From the NCBI GenBank assembly GCA_000310025.1, contig FN648739.1, positions 10,100-56,950 on the forward strand: 46,851 nucleotides of DNA, read 5' to 3'. This document shows, piece after piece, positions 12,290-24,200 of the stretch. Under the pieces are notes generated by a model. That model saw nothing but the letters and a program-made list of their open reading frames with translations, made no database searches and was not told the origin of the DNA. The stretch's first letter is position 1. The number at the start of each line of letters is the position of its first letter. Source of the stretch: Ectocarpus siliculosus (lineage: Eukaryota > Sar > Phaeophyceae > Ectocarpales > Ectocarpaceae). Made by a program: the position numbers and the translations under genes.

Positions 12290-15200
12290 CTTCGATCGGA
12301 AACGCCGTGCGTAGGGAAGAGGGAGGGGGGAAGATATTGGTCTGGGTATCGGGCGAAAATACTGTTGTATTCTTATCCCTTACCCAGATCATTCAATGTA
12401 AGTATTGGATTTGGTTGGGTGAGGCCTCCTGCGCCTGCAGGAGGGCCTCGCCACAAGTAACCCTTTGGGCTGGGTGTACCCAGGCCCAAAGTGTTTGAAT
12501 GATCAGCAAGTTCATGAATATAGTAAGCATTGTGTAGGGCGGGTGGGATGGTCTCAAATATACCCCTTCTTCTCTGCTCCGGCGTATTTCGGGAGAGAAA
12601 AGGGGGACTGAACTAGGTGGGGTCATTTTCCAACATCCTTTCTGGAATATCTGACTCTTCTCGATTTCGTTCCGAAATCTAGATGCGTCTCAAATCCGAG
12701 ATTACTGTTGTATTCTTATCCCTTACCCAGATCATTCAATGTAAGTATTGGATTTGGTTGGGTGAGGCCTCCTGCGCCGGTCTGTGGTCCCGCCCATTAC
12801 TTTCTTGTTAATTATCCGATCTGTCACATCTTATTTATTGACCACTCACGCCTCTAAGCTAGGTCTCGCCCACCCAAACTTTCTTATTTTTCGCGGCGAG
12901 CACACGCAGAGAAATCGCATGTGAAGTCAGCCGACAACGGCAACACGTTTGAGTCTGCGTACAGCTCGCTCCGGATCCTCTTGGAACCCGTTGCCCCCAC
13001 ACTAGTAGTGGCGCCAACATATCGCTTCGCTACACTCTCCGTACGCCACCCGGCAATTTTCATGATAGCGTCCATCGCCGTTCCGTCAAGCGACTGCGCT
13101 ACCGAACCTCCAACGCCGGAACGAATGCATAGTGTAGCGGTGCGGCAGTCCCGCCGCTCGCAGATGCCCTTGTAGGGCAGCCGTCATCTGAACCGCCGTA
13201 AGCGGAGCACAGCCCCGAGTTCCATCCAGCAGAACGATAGGAAACAGATGTCCTTGGGACAAATCCCAGCCAATACCCCTCCGCCGCACTGATGTAGGCC
13301 GTAACATTGCTTACAGCACAAATAGACGGGCAAGCGACGTCCGGACGCACGACCACGGCATCAACGGAGTCGCGGAGGGTCTTGCCGAATTGGAAGTTGA
13401 AAATCAGACCCTGCCCCGCGGGCAACCGCAGAACTTGCGATCCCATAGTGAAGGAGAGATCATGGCCTCGCCGCATGGAGGCGAACGCCAGCGAAAACAA
13501 AGCGACGTCCCTGGTGAGCTCAATACGTTCCGCCAAAGAGGACGCAGTCTGCGCGCGAGAGCGCATGTCCCTCAACAGATCGATGAGGACGTGCGGTAAC
13601 ATAGCCTCTGCCTGGTTGACAGCGACACCCACACGTTTTTTGTTCCTCCCCCGTGAAGACGAGGTAGGAGTCGACGAGAGGACTACAACAGGGGTTGCCC
13701 GAGCGCGTGGCAGGGTCCCAGCTGCTGTCTTTTCCCAACTGTTCTTGCATCGCCATCTTCCACTTGGACACGATCCCTTTCTGCATGGACGCGGCAGCAT
13801 ACCGCTTAGCACATGGCGAGTTTGGAAGGCAATCGCGGCCGTGAGTCGTACCGACACCAGGGCATGCCCTGTCGTGCACCCACTTGGTACCACTACCTTG
13901 TGTGTCCAAGAAGCAGAGATAGTCAAACACGTCTCGGTCCGACGCCTGCTTCCAACCCCGACGTTGTTGAGTCGCCGAAAGTATGAAAGCGTCGAACCCG
14001 TCCGCTACGGCGCACTTACGCTGTTGAGCACGACGGTTAGACGCGGCCGAGAGGACCTGATCACCCCGAGCGCGCAGCGCGTCGAAATCGATCAACACCC
14101 GAGCCGCTTGGGGGTCACGCGGTACCGGACGCCCGCGGGCAGGCTGAACACCGCAGGACCAACAATAGTTGTAATGTCCCACGTTTTCCGTCTGGCACGA
14201 CGAACACGCGACAAACTGGACACAGCCGCCCGGAGGCAGGGTGGGGACCTGTGAGACGAAGCACAAGCCATCCACAAGCCAAAGGGAGGGAACTGGGCAA
14301 GATGGACGAGAGTCGCATGCTGCATTACAAGGTACCGGTGTCAATCAAAGAGATTTTTTTTTTTTTTTTTTGAAGAGCGGCGGCCACCTAAGAACAAGAA
14401 CCAAAATCAACCTCGTAAGCTACCATGGACCACCTCGGGTACTTCCACTCTTTCAGGGACCCATCTGGGCAGGGCCACTGGAAATATCCCCCCGCATTAG
14501 GCGGGGAAATCAGCAAAGACCGTACTGCCGCCTGCTGCACTCGAGGGAACCAGTAAGACCTAGAACCCGGTACAACAATAACCGCATGCGCGTGGCACTC
14601 CGCAAGGTGTTGCACTACGTGGCCCGCCATCACCGGCGGCGGGAAACAATAACCGAATGCTCGATCCAGAGAACCTGGGCGCAACGACACGTCTTGGGCG
14701 AAAACATCTACACCCGATGAACCCTCGCAATCATAGCGCGAGAAAAACGGCAGAACAACGTCCGACTCCGGGATACGTTGAGCCGAAGCGTCGGAGGCCA
14801 TGAGGTCGATAGTAAACGGCCCCATGTCTGCCCAGAGAGCCTGAAAGGCCGCCGGGTTGAGCCTGATGATGCCCTCACGCGAAGGGCGAGAGATATCATC
14901 AGCGACGACATTGGCAGCCGACGGGACCCATTTGAGGGACAGCATAAACTCATACTCGACTTGTAGCTCGAACAAACGAACAAGAAGTGCGTGCGTTTCT
15001 GGGTCGCGCGCTCGCCCCCTGTTGAAAGATCCACACACCGCGGTGTTGTCGACGTCGATGAGCACGTGCGCCCGCTGCAAGGAAGCCGGAAAGCGCGCAC
15101 AGAATAGGCGCAACAAGTGGTACAACGCAAACATCTCTTTCTTGTTAATATGTTTGTGTAGCCAATCGTCGGGGAACACGCCACCTGCGCGGTATTGAGC

Positions 15201-18200
15201 TCCCTTAATGTTAATAGCACCACCCCAGCCAAGGGAAGACGCGTCTGATGATCCGTCGATTTTGACGATGAGGTGGCTCGCTCGCTGCCACGGCCCTTCG
15301 TGTGAAGAAGCCGTCAGCGACAGCCACTTCTGGAATTCTTGCCGTAGATCCGCGTAAGCATCACGTGTCAGATCGATCTGACGCTGGTTGGTTTTGTCCA
15401 TCGCGGAAAGGACGGCAAACATGGCATGCGTCCAAAGCGACGCCGGCCGAATCGCCACCGTCATGCTCATGCACTTACCCGCAACGCGCTGCAGCGTTCG
15501 GTAGGACACTCCCCCATCGGCCAGAGCTGTCTGCAGTAAGCCATGCAGCTTGTCCAGCTTCTCTTGCGGGATCCGGAATGTCATCGTCTCCGAATCGCAG
15601 ATGATGCCGAGGTATTGTAGAGCTTTGACGGGTCGAAGCTCGCACTTCTTGAGTGACAGGAACTGTCCGCAGAAGAGCGAAGTCAGCATGGCGACGTGAG
15701 TCGCTTCCCCGGCTGCCAACCACTGATCCCGCGCCGGCCGACCATATGTGGCCAGAAAGTTGCTCCGCCAAGAATCATCGAGGTATGCGAGAGAAGGGGC
15801 GCCTTTGGAACGCTGAAAGGCCGCCTTCGCTTCGCTGAGAGTATGGTAGACGTACGGGCTGAGGCTAAATCCGAACGGGAGGACGCACCAGCAGTAGTCG
15901 ACGCCCTTGTAGGATAAGCCGTTGTAGGAGAAGCAGCCGCCGAAGCCGCCGCCGTGGCGCGCCGCGTGTTGCGAGGCGGCATGTTACGACTCTCGAATAT
16001 ATCCCTTCTCCTCTATAGCTCCGGCGTATTTCGGGAGAGAAAAGGGGGACTGAACTAGGTGGGGTCATTTTCCAACATCCTTTCTGGAATATCTGACTCT
16101 TCTCGATTTCGTTCCGAAATCTAGATGCGTCTCAAATCCGAGATTACTCGGGAAATACGTGCAGACTGTCCGACACGGTGATTTCACCAGTGTCACACCT
16201 TACTTACTCGTAACGTGTCGCCACTATATCATGGCATTTGAGGAAGGAGAGAGCGCGTATACATGGGGAAAACTTACACAGCTGACACAGCCAGGAATCG
16301 ACCGATGTTCCGCCACCGCAGCACCACGTGAACGGCAACGTGTCCTCTGTCTTGTGGTCAGACAACGCGCCGAGTTCCGATTCATGCCTGTTGACGGTGC
16401 CTCCGCCATCAACTGCGTCAACCAGTATATTTCCCGCCGTGTCGTAGCAGCACTGCAACACGTTTCAAACCAGGGTAAGAGCAATGGATATTATGGGCAG
16501 ACTTTCTGGATGGTGCATGCCAATAATTGTCGGCGGATTTTCATGAGCAATCAATTCGTGCTTGTGAAATTATACCTACCCGAACTGCCGTTCTCTCTTC
16601 ATGAGAAGATCTCTGAACAGGGGTCACATAGATTGTTGTGTTAAGGTTATTCGGGTGGACAAGGAAGTCACCATAGCCTCTCTGCTGTGCTCAGCTGGAA
16701 AACGTCATCCACTAAAATCCGACACCATCAGCGCGAAGCGCTTTCGGCGAGATTATGGGGTCTCGATGGTGCTTCACGCACATCAGGCACCGCATGGAGA
16801 AAAGACACCACCTAAGGAAAAACAAGTTGCTCATCTGAAGTCCAGTCGTCCCAATAGTGGGGTAAAACAATGCTCGAGGCACGACCGAAGAACAGGTTAA
16901 GTTGTGCGTCATAGGAGGTTCTAAAGTGAAGAAATATCGATACGCACCATCTGGCCAAGGGGTCGAGCACTAGAGCTTTACGGTTGTGGCGCGGCTTCAA
17001 GTCTTCTCGCAGATTTCCGGCCGGTGCCAAACGCACAGAAAAGTTTCAGGGACTCATACGGCCGGCCGCACACACACCTGGTTGCCGATGCCGGTGTTGG
17101 TGCCACCACTCGTGGCCTCGTTTGAACGCACACAGAACTCCGCTCCGGGGTGTAGGTCGCATGCCGGGGCAACTGATTTGCCGAGCGTTTTGTCCCAAAA
17201 CCATGCCGTAACGCCATCTCGTTTACACGACACGATTTCTCGGTCGTCTCCAGCGGAATCAAACATGCAGCTCCCGAAGGGACACGCTATGTCGTTTTTC
17301 CACCCGCTGATCAAGGAGTCCGATTCCAGGACCGTGTAGGTGAAAGTTGCCGCTCCACTCTATGGCATCATCCACAGATCGGCAACGTCCACCGCACAAG
17401 GTATGGGAAGCAGGGGTTACAACGATGACAGGTCACCTGTTGGTTCACGGTGTCTCGGCTCAGCCGCTCAAGTACAAAGTGACATCGAGTACGTTCCTGA
17501 GGTCGTCATGAGGATAGGTTAAAAATAATTACATACGGAGAGCGTGAAGCAGGCACTTGATAGACATGCGTCATACGTAGGTTCTCGGCCAGAGGGGCGT
17601 ACTTGGAGGATGTTCATGTTGCAACACAACGTTGAGCATGACCTCCAGGAGAACTTGCGTTTGAGGAATGTCGGCATTCGTTTGCATACGTTCGTACTGA
17701 ACTCGCTCTGGGAAATGCGACCTTTTCGTTCGTTCGTTGAGCTCAACAACTTGCCCTTGGTACTTGGATCAGTCATCGGTTCTCGGTGACGTATATCCTT
17801 GCATTCCAGTGTAGCGACTTGGTGATGATATTACACTGTGCCTACCGAATACGTAGAAGCAATCTCCTAGTTCAACATTCTATACTTTTTTTAAAGCAGA
17901 AGTCCTTGCGACACGTACATCTTGATTTTAGTATGCATAGACCATGCTGTTGGCTTTTTTGCCCCAAATTTGACTTCTTATTGCATTTTGTCGCCCTCGT
18001 AAATCATCCAAGACGCCTTTCATGTTTGCGTGTGAAAATGCACACATACAGTACATGCTGAGACCATTGCCCGTAAAACATAAAGCCCGTGCTTCCGTCG
18101 CGCTCATCGGCGAGATTATGGTGGGGCACGCCCGTGGAAACGAAAAAAACTGACATTTCTTACTTTCTTTCGTATCCCGAGTTTGTTTACGTATCATCCC

Positions 18201-21200
18201 TGTTTGACTTCATACTGCACACGGACGATCTGACACGCCATCCACACACTTCCAGCACATGTCGTTCCAAGTTGAGTTAGGGATGGGATGCCACCTCCTG
18301 TTGCGAGTTGCATGCCATCGCCTACCGCCAAAAAGGGAAATTGATCAATCCAATCAACCAGTATTATCATCATTTTTTTCTTATTTATGCATTTTATGCG
18401 TATGACACAACGAATCCATCTCTCTGTAGAAAAGCATCCAAGATAGATTGAATAGCAATGAATCCTAGCGTCAGCAAACCGCCCTCTACTCGTCCTACTC
18501 GTCTATCGCGAAACGATAACTGTTGCACCGCGTCACACGACTGGTGTTGCCTTCCATTCTCTTACTAACTTGTGGTGTGCCTTTCGGCATGCCTCCATCA
18601 CAAAAACGATTCTCCAAGAGTCAAATTCGACAGACGGTAGATGACACGCGTGAGAAATGCCACTCAGACGGATCGTTCGTCGAAATTCGATAGCTTCCCA
18701 CGCTCATATGACGATACCCCACACAGTTTTCTTTCAATCGGATCTACATGTAGTACCCACACGCCAAGACTATTGTGTGATCCCGGTGCGCGTCCCGCCC
18801 CACGGGCAGGCGGCCGCCTTACCCTAGTAGTTATCTATCTCCGATACACCGCGGCTTTCGGCGCAGTGTCGACAGCAACAACCTCAAGCAAAATGCAACT
18901 AAATACATACCGTGGATAACGTGACGAGACCTGGCGGTGCTTGCAAGATGCAGCCAATGGTCGACGGGCAGCGGAATTCCTCATCGAACATATCGAGCTG
19001 AACACCGCGGCCTTCCTTGACTTTCTCCGCTGCGAAAAAGCACTGGCATCTGAAAGGAAATTGGGTATTTATCAGACCTCTTGGATGCGAACTACTCGAA
19101 TGTGAAGCCTAACTCGGTAGCTGCGTAAGGTTAGGGCAAACGCACAGGTATACGCAGGGGCCTGGAACACAATTCCGCTTGCACAGACAAGTCGTGGGCA
19201 TGGGGCTGCGTTGACCATCGACTATATTCATTCTACCTTTGAACCACTGTGACTCAAGCAAAATATATGTTTGACGTAGAGCAGAACATACTCTGATTGG
19301 TGACCTGTCATTTGTGATGCTCTCCATCAACAGGCGATCGAATAATACCCAAGGTCGACCATACCTAGGTGAACCTCATCGCGATTTGTGAGGAAGGCAT
19401 CAGGTGACGACGATTTGGCGCATAAAACAAGGGTTTATTGCGTTACAGCCGTGGTTGCACTAGAGGAAGACCTCGTAGACGCCTGCCCCAGACTGACGAT
19501 GCATGACCGTAATTACATGTAACCCAACCTCGCTTTCCAGTGCCGCCTATTGTGCCGGAGTACACTTACCTCGAGTAGTCGTCGGCAAACGCTGTTCCAC
19601 ACAGGGTCGTGCTGGACTCGTTCCCGTCAAGATCTTCAATCCATTCCAGTTGGCCCGTGGTCACCATCTCGGGGAAAACGATCGGGTCGATCCCACTGTC
19701 CTGGAGACGACGTGTGAGGCTCGCGGTGCTGCCGACAATCTGCAGCAGGGGGAGGAACCCGGCCGCATGAATTATGTGCGCTTCTGTGGATATGCATCAT
19801 CGTATCAAACTCTTGATATGTACGCCACTGGTGCTTTCATTTGTCCGTATGGTGTAACATAATAACTCGCGGACACCACCAACTCGCAAACTCCCTACAT
19901 CCATACGTCTGTCTTCCAAGCGCGAAGTGTGAACCATTTCAAAGAGATTCCTCCAGAATATACATATTCATGTAGCTGCCGCCAATTTTTCCGCCGACGC
20001 CCAGTGATGTTATTACCGTAGAACACGGGCACTAGAGGGTCCCCGACAAATAACATGCACGAGCGGCAGCAGCCCAGAGACGAGCAACGAAGCACAATAA
20101 TTGAGATCGCCGGAAAGTTACCTTGAAGAAGACGTCGCTGCCGTCAAGGTCAAATTCGTCCAACGAAGTGGACGGGATGAGGTACGACCCCGTGTTGGGC
20201 ACCTCGACCAAGACAGCGACATCTTCAAAGCTTCCGGTGTCCTCCATGATAAGCGCCAATACAATCTCGACGGAATCAGCCGAAATAGATGACGCGTCCC
20301 AATCCAGCTGGAGATCGGAAGGAGGGTCCGTGATGACCGACGAGCGCGGGGCACCATCGGTATCGCTCACGCTGGCGAGAGGGGACTCCAAAAGGCTGAC
20401 GAGGTCGTACAGCATGATGTTGCCAACAATTATCTTCCCGGTAGTAGAACTAGCCACCACCGTCACGCCTAGCACGCCGATAAATATGGCGTTTCCAAAC
20501 ATAAATACGCGTAGGGGGAGAGAGAGAATGGTATGGTTCAGCAGACTTACCGGGGAGCTTTCGACCATGTGTCCTTGTCCCCGCTCGATTGGCCGATAGA
20601 ACACCAGTCCAAGACTGAAACTCTTGGCGGGTGCATCCAAGAGAGCGGGCTGACAATGACCTCATGAGGCAGTACGATCGAGGGGTAGGACTCGCTTTCA
20701 CTATCCGCAACAAGCAAGGGCGTCTCACTTGTGGTATCCGTGGGCAACGACGGCAAGGTGAACTGTGCGGTAGCAGCATCGATGACGGTTCCGGCCACGG
20801 CCTCCAAGCTGCGGGGGGGGGAGTAGCATGCACGTTGCAGGGTGACTACAAGAGGGTTATCCGAACGCGCCACACCTCGGCAAAGGTCTTCCCATATTGG
20901 TGTCATACAAGGCAGTCATCTGAGCCTGCCCCACTATGCCAAAGTTAAACAAAGAGTGCTTCAATCAAATGTCCACCCGTATTCAATCTTTCCAGTCTTG
21001 CCGAGGACTTGTTCCGCGTGAACAGGTTGGTAGCACTTGCGCAACGGCGCACATTACAGGTTTGATTATGTACTTACAGATCGTCTTCGCCGACAGCAAA
21101 GATTTCGAAGATGGCGGAGGGGTCGAACTCGCATAGAGACGATGTCACCGTCAACGACGATCCACCGAGAATTGTTGGTACTGTCGTCGCTTCCGTCAGC

Positions 21201-24200
21201 TCCATTGTGCACACGGTGTCGTCTGCGTAAGGGAATCAAGCGAGGGGGTATCACGTCGAAAATAGATTGCAGAGTAGATAAATTGGAAATCCATTAGTAC
21301 CTTCTGAGACGAACCAATCATAGTTGTCGTTATACAATGATTGCATTCTGTGCTGAAGTGACCTCGCGCATCTTGTATTTAGCGATGGTTTTCGCGACCT
21401 CACACGAAACTCTCCTTCTTGCATGAAAAGTGTTCAAGGTTCGCCAAGCAAGGTGCGGGTATGAATTCCGTAGTCGAGCTATCGTGGAATTCCGTCGTTA
21501 ACTATTCGACGGCGATTTCTTGAACAGGGAAATCAACCGTCCACACCGTTGGTAGATATGAGGAATTCAGGTGTGATCCAGCTATCCATGCCGGGCAAGC
21601 AAGTGTGTCACACGCTGACAAACTACCGCTATTGGCTACCGTTACACCGAGATTGCCGGTCGTATATGTGGATCGGTCGGAAGGAAACTGAATACCTGCA
21701 CGTACAGAACGTTTGGTGATCCACTTTGGCGACTCAGGGACACGTACCTGAGACCGGGGCAATCATCGGTGTGGGAGTTGACGCTGACGATGGCACAGGC
21801 GTCGCCCCTTGTGAAACACATGACGGAACAATAAGCCGATGCCAACAAAGGAGCAAGAAATGTCGGACGAAAGACAGACGGAGGGAGAGGAAACAAGTGT
21901 TCCATGAGTTTGGGGGGAGGCCAGAACGTGGAACACTTCATCGCCGTCATACTGACTACGACTCAGAAAACGTGCACACATTTTGCTTTGAGGTTTTTCA
22001 AAACGCTTGTCAAACGTTTGTTTCTAGCTTCATTTCTGGTCACGGGACATACAGGGTCCAAGGAGGAGGGCAAACGACCCTCGGGACCGCTCGTACCACT
22101 CGGGAATCCGGCTAAACTGAGGAGCCTTAATTCTAGCTGACGGTTTCAGTTTTTCGTCAGGTAGTTCAGAGATACGGTGTCGGTCAAGCAAAGCGCACTC
22201 ACCGAAAATCAAGACGAGACAGCGCGAAACGCGGGGGCAATTCGCCGATCAGTCAAAGAGTCGATAACCGTCCTGCAGATGGAACACAACATCCGCTGAC
22301 CTCGTATACATAGGCACAACAGGCGCCCCTGCTACGTGAGCTATGACGGGGTGCTCAAAACCCTCGCCATACCGGGGTGCTCAAACCCATTGTCAGTCTT
22401 GCTGTTCTGATCATCATCAGGATATCCAACCTGCAGCACGAAGCACGTACAGTTTCGAGGAGCCACGAATATCAAGTCGTGTACAGTGGACGGTGTTCAG
22501 GTCTCCAAGATATGTGATGCTCAGACATACTAAAGGTTTGGCACAAAGCGGCAACGGAGCACCGCTTACCTTCATCTGAAGGGGGTAGCGTAGGGGCCGG
22601 CGTTGGCTCCGGCGTAAGGGCCGGGCCTGTTTCACAAATAGTGCAAGCATCCGTTCATAGTATTGTTGGCGCCGTGTTGCCAGACAAGAGGACGTTCAAC
22701 GGCATATGTCGATGATGCATAGAACCGGAACGTTAGGATTCCGATAGCGCTGCCTGTTTCGGATGTGGTCTGAACATTGCCGTATCAACAAGTGCCTGAG
22801 CGGAGAGAATTCTGGCTAGCCGTTTCAACTTAATGTTAGGTTTTGAATGCTTAGTACGAACATCAAGATTCCCACCGTTCGAACTACCTCTCCAATATCG
22901 AGTGAGAGCACGGGGGAGCTACGATTATCAAGTCGTGCACAGTGGACGGTGTTCAGGTCTGCAAGGCATCTGATGCTCAAGGCATACTATAGGTTTTGGC
23001 ACCAAAGCGGCAACGGAGCACCGCTTACCTTCATCTGTAGGGGGTGGCGTAGGGACCGTTGGTTCCGGCGTAAAGGCCGGGCCTGTTTCACAAATATTGC
23101 AAGCATCCGTCCATCGTATTGTTGGCGCCGTGTTGCCAGACAAGAGGACGTTCAACGGCATATGTCGATGATGCATAGAACCGGAACGTTAGGATTCCGA
23201 TAGCGCTGCCTGTTTTCTGATGTGGTCTGAACATTGCCGTATCAACAAGTGCCTGAACGGAGAGAATTCTGGCTAGCCGTTTCAACTTAATGTTAGGTTT
23301 TGAATGCTCGGTACGAACATCAAGATTCCCACCGTTCGAACCACCTTTCCAGTATCGAGTGAGAGCATTGGGGAGCTAATGTTTCTGCAGTGACTGAGGG
23401 CCCAAAGTCGGAGGAGTCAACTCTAACGACATAACTTCCAAGAATGTAAGTTCGTCACTTCGGTGTTCGAACAAAGCGCCGTTCGATACTCTAGACTCAC
23501 CAGTCACAACGCAGGGTGCTTCCCCCGTAACAGAGCAATCGCGGCCGGAGGCCCTGACTCCTCCACCACAGCAGGCTTCGGATCCACCGTCTCGGGAAGT
23601 GCACCCGGTACCTCCGCAAGATCCGCAGCTTAAGGAGCAGCATACATCGCTCTGCTGGATGCCGACAATTCCGCCGTCGCACATCGGAACTGTTCGTTTC
23701 GGATAAAGACGCGATTCATATCACAGGCGTGCCATTTCGCAGAGTTAAGTTCAAGTGAGAAGACGCCGCGCAGACGTCAGGGCCGGTCTTAACGAAGAAT
23801 CGGTTCTCGATTTCGAATTTGATTATAAGAATACAAGAGCCGGATCTACCCAAATCCGGACAGAAATGGCCTGTGTGTCTTAACGGGAGATCTGCCAAAT
23901 GGAAACGAATTTCTGCAGTCCACCACGAACAACCCGAGAGGTCCGCCGCTTGCCAACTGCCAGATTGCTGTTGTGACGTACTGCTATGACGTGGCCACAC
24001 CACATGGGGAGCTATCGCTCCCGAGAAGCACACACCAAACGCGTACATGGTCTCTGTGTGGTACTGACACGATGTCTATGCATGTGATACTTTGAATCGA
24101 CCCTCGTCCGACGGAAAGCCGCCAATTCGTCTGTGCATTTGAAGTTCGTCAACCCACGGGAGATTGCCCCACAGACCAACACATACATCCCACACACGTT

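Larger units (their letters stand above)
12361..16148 (-). mobile_element. DIRS-order tyrosine-recombinase retrotransposon with Ngaro-like split direct repeats
   Basis: Read on the minus strand the order is A1 (16148-15991), RT-RNase H, tyrosine recombinase, B1 (12778-12704), A2 (12706-12552), B2 (12435-12361). A1/A2 are about 155-bp direct repeats; B1/B2 are 75-bp direct repeats. A2 and B1 overlap by the triplet ACT. The two outer ends are also ACT (12361-12363 and 16146-16148) with no target duplication. This is the expected result of recombinase-mediated insertion of a circle. The gag region and the RT N-terminal motifs are absent and the recombinase is frameshifted, so this copy is defective. 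It sits in the intron that splits the AMOP domain. Confidence 0.85.
22464..23377. repeat. 457-bp perfect-register tandem duplication inside the module array
   Basis: Copy a is 22464-22920 and copy b is 22921-23377. Both start ACGA-TATCAAGTCGTG and end with GGGGAGCT. They differ by scattered substitutions. Each carries one Pro/Thr linker exon but no Cys module, giving the back-to-back linkers 4 and 5. Confidence 0.8.

Noticed and set aside
13307-14254. 315-codon plus-strand ORF over the recombinase
   Set aside because: Antisense to the recombinase pseudogene; the minus strand carries the recognisable HSFR and RY motifs.
21502-21695. Minus-strand stretch beginning IQFPSDRSTYTTG after a CAG acceptor
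   Set aside because: It runs to a TAG with no convincing phase-1 donor, while the preceding linker exon joins the next exon directly in frame. It could still be an optional or terminal exon.
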